Below, piece after piece: positions 10,159-20,034 of a DNA stretch of 64,000 nt (the first letter of the stretch is position 1; the number at the start of each line of letters is the position of its first letter). The stretch comes from an uncultured Prevotellaceae bacterium (GTDB lineage Bacteria; Bacteroidota; Bacteroidia; Bacteroidales; Bacteroidaceae), in assembly GCA_902775605.1 (NCBI GenBank), contig CACYNE010000020.1, forward strand, positions 1 through 64,000, written 5' to 3'. The notes below the pieces were generated by a model, which saw only the letters and a list, made by a program, of their open reading frames with translations, did not search any database and was not told where the DNA came from. A program made the position numbers and the translations under genes.

Positions 10159-12615
10159 TTATTTGATATCGATTGTTGTCTTCTTTCCTTGATAGTTAAT
10201 GGTCTTCTGGCTACCGTCGGCCATCTTAATACTAAAGGTGCGACGGACAGGCATCGCCTGATACTTGCCTTCACGCTTACTGATGGTGAGGCGATGACGA
10301 GCGTCATCCCACTGGAAGGTAATGCGCGAGCATTGTCCCTTTTCATAGTCACGAGTCACACCGTCGTCTTCGTAGAGTGTGAAGGTGCCATCAGCATCTG
10401 GATAAACCAAGACTTCATCACCCTTGACAGGGATGATGCTGCCCGCACGGACGAAGACAGGAATATAGTCGGCACCTACTGCGGTGGTTACCGTCTGACC
10501 ACCGTCATAATGGCGACCAGTGTAATAGTCGTACCATCCGCCCTTGGTCTTGGGCAGATAGGTCTTCCACGAGGTGACGTCAGGCTCGGTCACAGGACTG
10601 ACAAGCAGCGAACGACCAAACATATATTCATACTTCTGGTCGAGAGCCTGAGCATCGTCGGCGAAGTCGAATACCAGCGGACGCATCAGCGTGGAACCGT
10701 CGGAGGCAATCTCTGCTGCATGGCTGTAGATATAGGGCAACAGGCGATAACGCTCGTTTAAAGAACGAGCGATGGCCTTCTGAGCCTCAGGACCATAGTT
10801 CCAGGGCTCGGTGTTGCTCATATAGCCATGAACACGCATCAGAGGCAGGAATACGCTGGTCTCTATCCAGCGCAGCATGCGCTCAATATAGGCTTTGTCT
10901 GTATATTGATTGCCTGGACGGAAGAAACCACCAGCATCGTAGGTCCACCAAGGAATACCTGCGGCCTGCATGCCAAGACCTGCTGTCAACTGACGACGGA
11001 AGGTCTCCCAGTCGTTACCCACGTCACCACTCCACATGGCTGAGCCATAACGCTGGATGCCAGGGAAAGCACAACGGGTGAGAATCATCGGACGCTGGTT
11101 GGTCTCGGAATAAAGACCTTCATAGACGGTCTTATTCACCAACAGCGGATAGATGTTTCTGACATCCTCACCTGCCCACTTGCCATTGTTCACGCGACGA
11201 CCTAACAAATCGTCGTTCTCCGGCTCAGTAGCATCCTGCCACCAAGCGTCAATACCCAAGGGCACCAAGCGGGCTGAAAAGTTCTTCCAATAGGCAGCGG
11301 CAGCTTCGGGATTGAAAAAGTCAATCCAGTCTGTGCCAGGGATATAGTAGTTATCGGCCAACATCTGCTTGCCAACCTCAGAACTTTTGTCAATCTTCGA
11401 CCATACGCTAACCATTAGACGCATATCCATAGCGTGCAGACTGTCGGTCAAAGCCTTGGGATTGGGATAGTGTTCTTCGTCGAAACGCATGGCATTCCAG
11501 CCATACTTTCCCCAATACTGCCAGTCCTGCACCAGTACGTCAACAGGCAGTTGCTCACTGCGAAAGCGATTGGCGGTCTGCAGAATTTCGTCGGAAGAGT
11601 GGAAGCGCTCACGGCAGTGGATATAGCCCAACGCCCAACGGGGCATTAACGGAGCCTCGCCCGTCAATTCGCGATAGGCACCGACAATCTCGTCGGCAGA
11701 ACCGACAAACACAGTATAGTCCACAGCGTCGGCCACAGGTGAGCGGAATACCGTCTCATCCTTCACTTTACTATAATATATAACAGGTGCATCGCCTCTA
11801 GACAGCTCTGCCTTCAACACATGACGACCTGCCTTCAAATTGACAATGGCCGAGGCTGTTGGAGGCAACCACATGTTCTGCATCTCTATAACATTCTGAC
11901 CATCGATAGAGAGGTTATGGCGACGGGCCATCTGCTGACCAACATCCAACAGCAAGGAATAGTCGCCATCCTCAGCAACGTCAATCGTAGCTTCAAAAAC
12001 ATTACGTTGGCGCACCTCACGACGTCCGCCTTCGGTAGTGGTAACATTCACTACTTCAGTGACTTGAGACTGGGGGTCTGAGGTTTGAGGCTTGAGAGTT
12101 ACTTTCTGATCACTGGGATTGAATTCAACAAGGCCATAGTTATTCCACAGTACTCCATAACCCTTGCTTGACAAAAGCATGGGGATACTGATCTGTGTGT
12201 TTACCTGCGTCAAGCGGCGCGACAGTCCACGCACATTACTATAGCCGTCCTGGAACTGTCCAAGGCCAAACAGACGCTCGTCCTTGACAGAGCGAAAAGC
12301 CAACGTGGCCTCTCTACCCTGCATCTGATGAAGCGTAGCGGTAAACACTGGCGTTCCCTGACGATTCTTGACAGTAACCGTCTGACGGGCAGCATCCACA
12401 TCGACAGTCACATCACTACTACTTACTTCATCGTGCTTGACATAGAGCCAATCAGGTAGTTCAGACGTTTTTTTCTGTTCCCAATACTGAATCCTCACAG
12501 CATTACGAGCCACCTGGCACACACTCAAAGTGCCCTTACCAAAAGACACCTCGCCAGCCATCGCAGGGATGGCAAGCAAGGTGACTATACAAAAATAAAA
12601 CAAACGTTTTATCAT
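10159..12615 (-). CDS. GH31 alpha-glycosidase, probably alpha-xylosidase, with PA14-like insertion
   Basis: The protein has 818 residues and a signal peptide (about 1-20). A GH31 N-terminal beta-sandwich (~25-200) is followed by a PA14-like insertion (~205-280) and then the catalytic barrel (~320-660). The nucleophile is Asp461 in WWQDATEPEN and the acid/base is Asp531 in WSGD. C-terminal beta domains finish the chain. A PA14 insertion at this place is known in alpha-xylosidases such as those of xyloglucan loci, which is why alpha-xylosidase is preferred over alpha-glucosidase. In a xylan setting it would remove alpha-linked xylose side residues found in complex cereal xylans. It lies 10 nt downstream of the GH97 gene. 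Confidence 0.8.
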   Translation of the reverse strand: MIKRLFYFCIVTLLAIPAMAGEVSFGKGTLSVCQVARNAVRIQYWEQKKTSELPDWLYVKHDEVSSSDVTVDVDAARQTVTVKNRQGTPVFTATLHQMQGREATLAFRSVKDERLFGLGQFQDGYSNVRGLSRRLTQVNTQISIPMLLSSKGYGVLWNNYGLVEFNPSDQKVTLKPQTSDPQSQVTEVVNVTTTEGGRREVRQRNVFEATIDVAEDGDYSLLLDVGQQMARRHNLSIDGQNVIEMQNMWLPPTASAIVNLKAGRHVLKAELSRGDAPVIYYSKVKDETVFRSPVADAVDYTVFVGSADEIVGAYRELTGEAPLMPRWALGYIHCRERFHSSDEILQTANRFRSEQLPVDVLVQDWQYWGKYGWNAMRFDEEHYPNPKALTDSLHAMDMRLMVSVWSKIDKSSEVGKQMLADNYYIPGTDWIDFFNPEAAAAYWKNFSARLVPLGIDAWWQDATEPENDDLLGRRVNNGKWAGEDVRNIYPLLVNKTVYEGLYSETNQRPMILTRCAFPGIQRYGSAMWSGDVGNDWETFRRQLTAGLGMQAAGIPWWTYDAGGFFRPGNQYTDKAYIERMLRWIETSVFLPLMRVHGYMSNTEPWNYGPEAQKAIARSLNERYRLLPYIYSHAAEIASDGSTLMRPLVFDFADDAQALDQKYEYMFGRSLLVSPVTEPDVTSWKTYLPKTKGGWYDYYTGRHYDGGQTVTTAVGADYIPVFVRAGSIIPVKGDEVLVYPDADGTFTLYEDDGVTRDYEKGQCSRITFQWDDARHRLTISKREGKYQAMPVRRTFSIKMADGSQKTINYQGKKTTIDIK

Positions 12616-12625
12616 ATCTCAACAG

Positions 12626-14575
12626 TTAGTTTTCAATGACCAAACCACCATTGCAGGGGATGGTCACTGCGAGTTGCTGCTTCTTGTTCTGCTTCACGGT
12701 CTTCACGCTACCGGTCAGCTGAGCATCATCGCTATAAACCTTCAGCTCAGCACCCTTGTCAAACATGGGCAGAGTGATGGTCGTCTTCAGAGGCTGTTTC
12801 TCAGCATTGGCACCAACAACGAACCACTTGTCACCAGAGCGACGGGCTAGGATGACATACTTACCAGGATAACCGTCAATGAACCTCACCTCGTCCCATG
12901 TGGTGGGCACCTTCTTCATGAAGTCAACAGCCCAGGCGGGAGCATCGGTGAGATTATTGGGAGCCATGGCAAAATGCTGTACACTGCTTTGGAAGAGAAC
13001 AGCAGCAGCCAGTGCATATACATCACTGGTCACACGGTGTGTGCCGTGCTGATTGTCTGCATTATAATACTTGTTCAACGTAGAACCGCCGAAGTCCATA
13101 GAGCCAACAGTGTTGCGGATAAACGGATGGATACAACCATTCTGGGCTTCAGCATCGCAAGCGCCCTGACCAAAGTGCAGGTTCTCGGATGCCAGCACAG
13201 CCTCGCTGGCCACATAATTGGGATACATGCGCTCCCAGCCACGAGGCAGGGTGCAACCATGGAAGATACACTGGATACCGAAGTCATTAGCATCGGTCAG
13301 AATGTCCTCATAGAGCTGCATCATGGCCTGCTTATCGCCACCGAAGAAATCAACCTTGATACCCAGGATGCCATTTTCCTGCATCCACTTCATCTCCTGA
13401 CGACGGGCAGCAGAGCGGTTCATCTTGTTCAAAGGAGACTGAGGCGCATCATTCCAAGAGCCGTTTGAGTTATACCACAGGAAGATACCTACGCCCTTTG
13501 ACTGTGCATAGCGTGACAACTCAGCCATCTTCTCATAGCCAATCTGTTTGTCCCACAAGGCATCAATCAGCACAGAGCGATAACCCATGGCTGCAGAGAA
13601 ATCGATATAACGCTTCTGCTCATCAAAATTACAGCTAGAGTCCATGCCAATGATCCATGACCATGAGCCTGCACCATAGGTATAGTTACGGCTGGGCGCA
13701 TACTTAGGCTTCACCAAGTCGAAAGGAACAGTGGTCTCCACAATGTTCTTCAAAGAAGTACCCACGGTGATGGTGCGCCAAGGTGTCTCGGCAGGCAGAC
13801 TGACAGCAGCTGTAGTAGAACCGACACCGTTCATCTCACCCTGTTGGGGGAAACCTATCTTATAACGGGCACCGCCATCATTGAGCAGACGGCAGGCTAC
13901 GTAGTCGCCATCGGTACCTGTCTCAGAAATGAGAATCCAGCCCTTCTCGCCGTTCTTGAACAAGCAAGGGAAAGAATAACCCTGACCCCAACCGTTCTTA
14001 CCCATCTGGTCATCAAGCGAGTAAGAGGTCTCGTAGCTGGGAGAGGTGCGGGCAAAGCCACCCATCGGCGTTGACTGTGGGCACAAGAACGTTGTGGTTC
14101 CCTCAGGAAGCACGAAGCTACTGGCCTCACTCTCGACAACAGCAGCCAAGGTCTCGCCACCACGGGCACGACGGGGATACAGTTTATAGCGATAAGCCAC
14201 GTCACGGTTGCTCACGCTGAAGATAATATCCATCTTCGTGTTACCCTTCTCAAACTGGCAAACAGCTACGTTGGCGTTATAACTAACGCTGCTCTGCTTG
14301 ATGGTCTTCAAGCTATATGTCTCTGACACGGGAGTTATTTTGCATTCCTTCAACGTCAGTCCCTGTGTCAGGTCCTCAAAGTTGAGCTTTAAACCCAGAG
14401 GAGATTTCTCCAGGAACACCACGTCGCCCACACTAATCTGATAGGTAGGAGTACCATTCTCATTGTCAACGACAACAGTCAGGTTGCCGTCAGGACTGGT
14501 AATCTTCTCTGCAGCCTGTGCAGAGGTCAGACACCCCATGGCCATCATGGCCAATGCAATCTTACGAATATTCAT
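12626..14575 (-). CDS. GH97 glycosidase, retaining (Asp nucleophile) type
   Basis: The 649-residue protein has a signal peptide (about 1-22) and the GH97 layout: N-terminal beta-supersandwich (~25-290), (beta/alpha)8 barrel (~295-560), C-terminal beta-sandwich. The barrel motif GIKVDFFGGD places Asp409 at the position of the catalytic nucleophile in retaining GH97 alpha-galactosidases; inverting SusB-type alpha-glucosidases lack this Asp and use Glu as base elsewhere. I therefore infer an alpha-galactosidase- or beta-L-arabinopyranosidase-like activity, matching galactose or arabinopyranose caps on complex arabinoxylan side chains. The gene is in mid-operon, 21 nt after the GH43 gene and 10 nt before GH31. 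Substrate is inferred, not shown. Confidence 0.82.
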   Translation of the reverse strand: MNIRKIALAMMAMGCLTSAQAAEKITSPDGNLTVVVDNENGTPTYQISVGDVVFLEKSPLGLKLNFEDLTQGLTLKECKITPVSETYSLKTIKQSSVSYNANVAVCQFEKGNTKMDIIFSVSNRDVAYRYKLYPRRARGGETLAAVVESEASSFVLPEGTTTFLCPQSTPMGGFARTSPSYETSYSLDDQMGKNGWGQGYSFPCLFKNGEKGWILISETGTDGDYVACRLLNDGGARYKIGFPQQGEMNGVGSTTAAVSLPAETPWRTITVGTSLKNIVETTVPFDLVKPKYAPSRNYTYGAGSWSWIIGMDSSCNFDEQKRYIDFSAAMGYRSVLIDALWDKQIGYEKMAELSRYAQSKGVGIFLWYNSNGSWNDAPQSPLNKMNRSAARRQEMKWMQENGILGIKVDFFGGDKQAMMQLYEDILTDANDFGIQCIFHGCTLPRGWERMYPNYVASEAVLASENLHFGQGACDAEAQNGCIHPFIRNTVGSMDFGGSTLNKYYNADNQHGTHRVTSDVYALAAAVLFQSSVQHFAMAPNNLTDAPAWAVDFMKKVPTTWDEVRFIDGYPGKYVILARRSGDKWFVVGANAEKQPLKTTITLPMFDKGAELKVYSDDAQLTGSVKTVKQNKKQQLAVTIPCNGGLVIEN

Positions 14576-14596
14576 ATTTTTAAGTCAAAGTTGGAT

Positions 14597-16216
14597 TTAT
14601 TTTTCTGTTTTTGAATAGCAGAACTCATCGACATCTACATAGCCTCCAGCCTTCTTGGTGGCATAGTTGAAAATGGCGAATTTTGATCCCATGAAGAAAC
14701 GACGATAGTCGAACACCATGCGATAATTCTCGGTACCAATCTTGGTCCACTGCTCGCCATCAAGGCTGTAATAGAAGTTGGCAGCATCATTATGATGGGC
14801 TTGGAAGTCACCATCCAAACGCAAGTAGATGACTTGTGATTTGAGTTTTGAGGATTGAGCTTTATAGGCAGCCGACAAATCGATGGTCTCAACGACCTTC
14901 TCTTCAACGTTTGTCACGGCTTTCTCACGATCTGTGAGACTCACCTTCTGCTCACTCATCTCAAGTACCAGTTTCTTGCCCTGCTTCTTGATGGTCAGCA
15001 CACCAGAGTCGCCATTGAAAGCCGCCAGACCAGCACAGTCACCGTCCTGCATCTTCGTCAAATCCATACGAATATAACCGCTACAGGTAGGACCTTCCAT
15101 ACGCTGTGTCAGCGTGTTGGGAGCCAGATAGAGGTTGGGCACCACACGATTGGTCTTCAGACGCAGGAAGCCGGGGCGTTCTTTCAGGCTCCAAGCATTG
15201 TCGATGGGATTATGGTTCCACTGCCAATGCAAACCAAGCTTCTCAGCAGAGAAGTCATCACTCTTCACAATAGCTGCCTCAGGCTGACCACTCTTGTAGG
15301 GACGCATCACCTCGGGCACCTTATTATATTCGTCACCCAGCATGGGCCAGCCATCCAGCCAACGAACAGGCGACAGCGTCAGCACACGACCCACACCGCC
15401 ACGGTCCTGGAACATGATGCCATACCAGTCGCCTTCCTCTGTATCAACAATGGTTCCCTGTGCCAGATATCCGAAGCCGCCGAAGTCACTCTCCAAAACG
15501 GTGTTCTTCTCCCAGGTACCATTGAGGTCCTTGGTACGATAGCATACTTCACGACGATGGCGACCAGGCGCATAGACATGCGAGATCAGCAAGGCATAAT
15601 AAGTGCCGTTGTGCTTGATGACACGTGTGCCCTCCAACAGGCCACGCTCATCAGCCTCGCGCTGGAAGTAATGACGGAGTGAGCCTTCCACGACACCTTT
15701 CAGGTCGCGTGTCAGCTGACACATCTCACCTGTGCCGAAGAACACATAAGGTGTGCCATCCTCATCGAAGAACAGCGTAGCATCATGGAAATGGCGCAGG
15801 CGTGAGTGAATGGTCCAAGGACCCTCTGCCTTTGGAGCCGTGAAGATGTAGGTATCACCCATTGAACCGCCCTCATTGGGAGCCAGCAGCGCCCAAAACT
15901 TACCATCATGATACTTCAGTGAGGTAGCCCATTGCCCGCGACCATAGACTGTTCCCTCCTGCATGTCGTACTTAGGCGAGTCAGTCAGTTTGTCGAAGAT
16001 GTAACCTACGGTCTCCCAGTTCTGCAAGTCTTTAGATGCCATCACAGGAGCACCAGGCATCAGATGCATGGTGGTAGAAACCAGATAGAAAGTGTCGCCC
16101 ACACGGATGACATCCGGATCGGGACAGTCAGCCCACAACATGGGGTTCTTGATCACAGCCATCGCATTGCTGCCTAGCAGCACCGCAATGAGAAGAGTTA
16201 AGACTTTACGGTACAT
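14597..16216 (-). CDS. GH43 (subfamily-12-like) arabinofuranosidase/xylosidase with C-terminal beta-sandwich
   Basis: The protein has 539 residues with a signal peptide (about 1-20). The GH43 propeller (~22-310) has Asp33 in CPDPDVI, Asp145 in FHDATL and Glu195 in LLEGTR as the catalytic trio. Residues ~325-535 are a concanavalin-like beta-sandwich of the DUF1349/GH43_C2 type, a fixed companion of this GH43 branch that helps close the active site. The stretch VSTTMHLMPGAPVM is typical of GH43_12 proteins from Bacteroidetes hemicellulose loci. Expected substrate is alpha-L-arabinofuranosyl branches on xylo-oligosaccharides. It is the second gene of the operon, 8 nt after the GH5-GH43 gene whose second half is its closest relative in the window. 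Confidence 0.85.
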   Translation of the reverse strand: MYRKVLTLLIAVLLGSNAMAVIKNPMLWADCPDPDVIRVGDTFYLVSTTMHLMPGAPVMASKDLQNWETVGYIFDKLTDSPKYDMQEGTVYGRGQWATSLKYHDGKFWALLAPNEGGSMGDTYIFTAPKAEGPWTIHSRLRHFHDATLFFDEDGTPYVFFGTGEMCQLTRDLKGVVEGSLRHYFQREADERGLLEGTRVIKHNGTYYALLISHVYAPGRHRREVCYRTKDLNGTWEKNTVLESDFGGFGYLAQGTIVDTEEGDWYGIMFQDRGGVGRVLTLSPVRWLDGWPMLGDEYNKVPEVMRPYKSGQPEAAIVKSDDFSAEKLGLHWQWNHNPIDNAWSLKERPGFLRLKTNRVVPNLYLAPNTLTQRMEGPTCSGYIRMDLTKMQDGDCAGLAAFNGDSGVLTIKKQGKKLVLEMSEQKVSLTDREKAVTNVEEKVVETIDLSAAYKAQSSKLKSQVIYLRLDGDFQAHHNDAANFYYSLDGEQWTKIGTENYRMVFDYRRFFMGSKFAIFNYATKKAGGYVDVDEFCYSKTEK

Positions 16217-16224
16217 AGTTTTTG

Positions 16225-19200
16225 TTATTTGATGATTACTTTTTTACCATTAATAATATAGAGCCCTGGCTTGGTGGGACGTGCCATGCGACGGCCCTGC
16301 AAGTCGAACAAGCCCTGGCGCTCCTCACGCTGGTCATCGGTCAGCGTAATGATACCTGTTGTGTCGTACTTGCTATCATTGCTCAGGAACATATTTTTGA
16401 TTGTCAGCAACTTGCCTATCTCCGTACCCTTGAAGGTCACCATACGCACCGTCTTGCGGTTCAGGGCCTTACCCTTGTTGGTAGTTGAAGTGTACTTACA
16501 GGTATCCAGATCGATGACAATCTCCATAGCATTGCCGAACTGAGGTGAAGAGTAGCAAGCACCCTTCAGGTTCTCAGAGGTGTAGATATTCACATTGGCA
16601 CCAGCGGTCTGTTTGCTCATCAGCTCGATAACCAGGTACTTGTATCCCGTCATATCGACATTTGCGCTATAGTGCCAGCCCATCTCACTGTTGGCCTTGG
16701 TAAACTTGAACACAGCAGAGGTAGAGTTATTCTTGTAGGTACCAGAACCAACGAAGTCGTTTCTCACATACTTATTATCGAAGGGGAAGAAGCCAGACTT
16801 TGCAACAAATGACTTCTCAACGGTGTTACCCAGAACGTCAGTATAAGAAGCATTCACCGTGGTGCTGCCCTGACCAACGCCCAGCATCTGACCATCATAG
16901 AACTCAACGATGCCAGCCTCTTCGGGCACGAAGGTAGCATAATCGTTAACAATCTCTGTGTGCTTGTCGGCATAGGTAGCCTTCAATGCGGGTACAGCCT
17001 TCTCACCAATCATCGTCTCTAATGTTGCGGGCGACTGAATCAGAGTCTTCACCTCGAAACGAGTCTCTGTGGGAGCATCAAAATCAGCGGGGAACACTTC
17101 CTCCTCATCGAAATTCTTCTCGGTAGTGAACCAGTCAAAGTCAGCATAACCACCCTTTGCTTGTGTAGCATAGCAGAACAGGCCGAAACGTGAACCTACA
17201 AAGACAGAGAGGTTGAACGACTGTGAGGTCTCGCCACCAAATGACTTCCAAGTCTTGTTGTCGAGTGAATAGAAGAACTTGGCCTTGTTCTCCTCGAACT
17301 TGATAGAAGCTCGCAGATAGATGATGCTATCGGGCAGCTCTACTGCCAAGGTTTTCTCAGCAGGTGTAAAATTGCTACCGGCATCGCGTACCTTCTCCTT
17401 CTGCCACAGCAATTGGTAAGCACCGTCTTTCTTCTCCACACAAATCATGCCATAAGGATCCTGCAGGATGCAGATACCTGCACGGTCGCCCTCAGCCAGT
17501 TTGCTTACATCAATACGAACAGTGCCATTGGTATATTCATTCTTCTTGGCGAAGATGCGCTGCGTCAGCATGTTGCGAGCCTGGGGCAGCTTCGTGGTGA
17601 CATTGGATGTCTTGAGACGCAACCAACCTGGACGGTCCATCAGACTCCAAGCGGTGTCGTTAGGCAGATGGTTCCACTCCCACTGCATACCCAAGGGATA
17701 AGTACGGAAGGCATCGGTAGTGGGCAGACGCTTTACACGGGTGTTACCTGCCGCCGTAGGTTTCAAAATCATGGCTTCAAAAGACTTGTAAGGAGCACCT
17801 GAGGTATTGCCAACCACAGGCCAGTCGTTCTTCCACTTCACAGGCTGCAGGTTGGGGAATCGTCCCAGCGCACCCAGGTCTTCCTGCATGATGGTCCACC
17901 ACTTACCATTGACATCCTCAACAAGCGAACCCTGATGAATGGTATTGGGGATGTTATTATATGTCTTTTCAACCACCACCTTCTCCTCATAAGGACCGAA
18001 GATGTCTGTTGAGCGGAACACCACCTGACCAGAAGGCCAGCCACCATAGGTAGCATAGATATAATAGTAATCGCCCTTCTTATAGAGGTGGCAGCCCTCA
18101 AGGCCAGTACCCTCACGAAGCACGACTTCCTTTTCGCGCTTGAAGTTGAAGTTCTTGTCGAGCTCGCACATCATCAGACGATTGATACCACAAACGACAT
18201 ATACCTTATCATTATCAAAGAGCATGCCTGGATCGTAATAGTTGCGCGAAAGACGCTTGACCTCCCACTTGCCCTCAGGATTGGCAGCAGACAGCAACCA
18301 AGCCTTGGCATCGTTACCATTAATCAAGATATAGAACTTACCATTGTGATATTTCATAGAACAAGCCCACATGCCTGATGCGTATGCGTTTTTGTTATTT
18401 TCCAGTTTATAGTTCGCGTTGTTGAGCAATTGCTTCAGAGGCTGTGCACAGTATTCCCAGTTCACCATATCCTGAGACTTCAAGATGGTGGCGCCAGGGA
18501 AGTTGTGCATCGTGGTAGAAACCATATAATAGGTGTCGCCCACACGAATGACATCAGGATCGGGGAAGTCGGCGCGAACGATAGGATTCTGATACTGCCT
18601 GCCTAAATCACTCACAGGCACACTGGTAAAGTCGGCCTTGGGATAGTTGTGGTTATAGTATTCTGCATACCAGTCCATGCAAGCCTTACCACAAGCTTCT
18701 TCCAAACCACCAAAAGCAGGGACCACCTTATTCTTATTTATCAGCGTATCAACGTCAATCAAGCAAGATGTGCCAGAAAGGGTCATTGAGATATTGCCAT
18801 AATGATCATAGACATTCTTGGTAATCTGTCCCCACACAGAAGTGCGACCAGTGGCCCATGTGCCGTAATTGGGAACCACCCACTCACCATGCTCATTATA
18901 GTGACCTTCGCCTTCGTTCTTCGGACTCCAGTCAATCTCTGTAACGATAATGGGGTTTGTATCCACCACAGGCACCTGGTTGTGGAACTGGGTAATCTTC
19001 TTCTGAGTAGCTGAAGCCACGGTACTTGCAGAGTTTTTCTTGTCCTCACAGCCATACCATCCGTCGTAGTCATGAACAGCATAACCGATGTTATAGCCCA
19101 TAATAGGATTAGTCTTATAGTCAGAATAGCCCGACTGCCAGCCTGCACCAGGCACCCAAATGATACCCGTGAAGCCGTTAGCACGAATCTTATCAACCAC

Positions 19201-19875
19201 AGGCTGGAAGAAGTCGCGAAGCGCCATCTTGCTGTCAGCGCCCTGAGAGTTCTTCACGCTCACAGGCTCGTTGGCCAACTCAATGCTAATCTGTCCGGCA
19301 TACTTGCGGATAGAGTCGTTCTGCGTAAAGATGTCCCACACCTGCATCAGATACTGCTGATAGTAGTCACTCACCTGAATCTGACCAGGACATACGCCAG
19401 GAGGGCGAACGACCACATACATGCCATGCTTCATGGCTCTCTGCATCAGAGGGAAGTAGAGCGTCTTCAGATAGTTGGTCAGGCGTGTGGGATTAAAATG
19501 CTTGATGTTAGCCTCACCCGTCCACTCGTCCGACTGGTTCACTGCCACCTGATAGGTGTAGTTGTTGTCGTTGGTCCAAGCGGGCTCCAGATGAAGACGG
19601 AACACATTACACTTGGCTTGCTCCAGACCGCCAAACAACTTCTCGAAGTAGTTGATACAGCGCTGACGTCCGGCATCATCATAACTCCAGCCCCAACGGC
19701 CATTGTTAAACCAAGCACTTGGCGTATCCATCACACCATGCAATACTACGTGATTTCCATGTGAATCTACGAGCCATTTGCCCTCCACATGGAGCGAAGG
19801 CAGCGGCTTTACACCTTGAGCCCACATTCCCATGAAGGCGCAGGCAAAAACAATCATAGTCAGTAATTTTCTCAT
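16225..19875 (-). CDS. GH5-GH43 fusion with C-terminal sorting tail (multidomain hemicellulase)
   Basis: The 1216-residue protein has a signal peptide (about 1-19). Residues ~25-405 are GH5-like: acid/base Glu203 in LANEP and nucleophile Glu313 in VTEIDW. Residues ~425-705 are a GH43 propeller with Asp439 (FPDPDVI), Asp548 (YYDPGM) and Glu593 (GLEGC). Residues ~715-920 are the matching DUF1349-type sandwich. Next come an Ig-like segment (~930-1025) and a beta-sandwich (~1035-1165) that may bind carbohydrate. The end, LFDLQGRRMARPTKPGLYII then NGKKVIIK, matches the tails of many secreted Prevotella proteins and looks like a type IX secretion sorting signal. As operon leader with an endo-type GH5 half and a debranching GH43 half, it may attack the polymer outside the cell. 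The GH5 subfamily is not recognised. Confidence 0.83.
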   Translation of the reverse strand: MRKLLTMIVFACAFMGMWAQGVKPLPSLHVEGKWLVDSHGNHVVLHGVMDTPSAWFNNGRWGWSYDDAGRQRCINYFEKLFGGLEQAKCNVFRLHLEPAWTNDNNYTYQVAVNQSDEWTGEANIKHFNPTRLTNYLKTLYFPLMQRAMKHGMYVVVRPPGVCPGQIQVSDYYQQYLMQVWDIFTQNDSIRKYAGQISIELANEPVSVKNSQGADSKMALRDFFQPVVDKIRANGFTGIIWVPGAGWQSGYSDYKTNPIMGYNIGYAVHDYDGWYGCEDKKNSASTVASATQKKITQFHNQVPVVDTNPIIVTEIDWSPKNEGEGHYNEHGEWVVPNYGTWATGRTSVWGQITKNVYDHYGNISMTLSGTSCLIDVDTLINKNKVVPAFGGLEEACGKACMDWYAEYYNHNYPKADFTSVPVSDLGRQYQNPIVRADFPDPDVIRVGDTYYMVSTTMHNFPGATILKSQDMVNWEYCAQPLKQLLNNANYKLENNKNAYASGMWACSMKYHNGKFYILINGNDAKAWLLSAANPEGKWEVKRLSRNYYDPGMLFDNDKVYVVCGINRLMMCELDKNFNFKREKEVVLREGTGLEGCHLYKKGDYYYIYATYGGWPSGQVVFRSTDIFGPYEEKVVVEKTYNNIPNTIHQGSLVEDVNGKWWTIMQEDLGALGRFPNLQPVKWKNDWPVVGNTSGAPYKSFEAMILKPTAAGNTRVKRLPTTDAFRTYPLGMQWEWNHLPNDTAWSLMDRPGWLRLKTSNVTTKLPQARNMLTQRIFAKKNEYTNGTVRIDVSKLAEGDRAGICILQDPYGMICVEKKDGAYQLLWQKEKVRDAGSNFTPAEKTLAVELPDSIIYLRASIKFEENKAKFFYSLDNKTWKSFGGETSQSFNLSVFVGSRFGLFCYATQAKGGYADFDWFTTEKNFDEEEVFPADFDAPTETRFEVKTLIQSPATLETMIGEKAVPALKATYADKHTEIVNDYATFVPEEAGIVEFYDGQMLGVGQGSTTVNASYTDVLGNTVEKSFVAKSGFFPFDNKYVRNDFVGSGTYKNNSTSAVFKFTKANSEMGWHYSANVDMTGYKYLVIELMSKQTAGANVNIYTSENLKGACYSSPQFGNAMEIVIDLDTCKYTSTTNKGKALNRKTVRMVTFKGTEIGKLLTIKNMFLSNDSKYDTTGIITLTDDQREERQGLFDLQGRRMARPTKPGLYIINGKKVIIK

Positions 19876-19904
19876 GTTTTGTTAGGTTTTTATAAAAACT
19901 GGTG

Positions 19905-19964
19905 CAAAGATACGAAAAAATTGTAGATTATACACAAAACCTATGTCTCATTTGTTTTTCAATA
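19905..19964 (-). promoter_or_regulatory. Promoter and candidate operator of the enzyme operon
   Basis: The minus strand has TATCTTTG at 19905-19912 (-7 element), 30 nt before the first start codon, with an A/T-rich stretch and TTTTG about 22 nt upstream. At 19944-19964 lies a 21-bp block (TGAGACA at one end, TATTGAAAAACA at the other) that matches 19 of 21 bases at 44958-44978, upstream of the SusC/SusD operon. It starts 32 nt from the -7 box and is a candidate site for the hybrid two-component regulator. Confidence 0.65.
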
Positions 19965-19975
19965 TGTAAAATGCA

Positions 19976-20009
19976 GGTGGGCAAGCACACTTGCGTATGC
20001 CTGCCCACC
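19976..20009 (-). terminator. Terminator of the 20035-23847 gene
   Basis: GGTGGGCA (19976-19983) pairs with TGCCCACC (20002-20009). Inside it a second stem forms between GCACAC and GTATGC around a TTGC loop, so nearly the whole 34 nt is paired. On the minus strand it is followed by a T-rich but interrupted tract. It separates the surface-protein gene from the enzyme operon. Confidence 0.65.
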
Positions 20010-20034
20010 CTATTGTTTGTTAGAAAAGAAAGAG

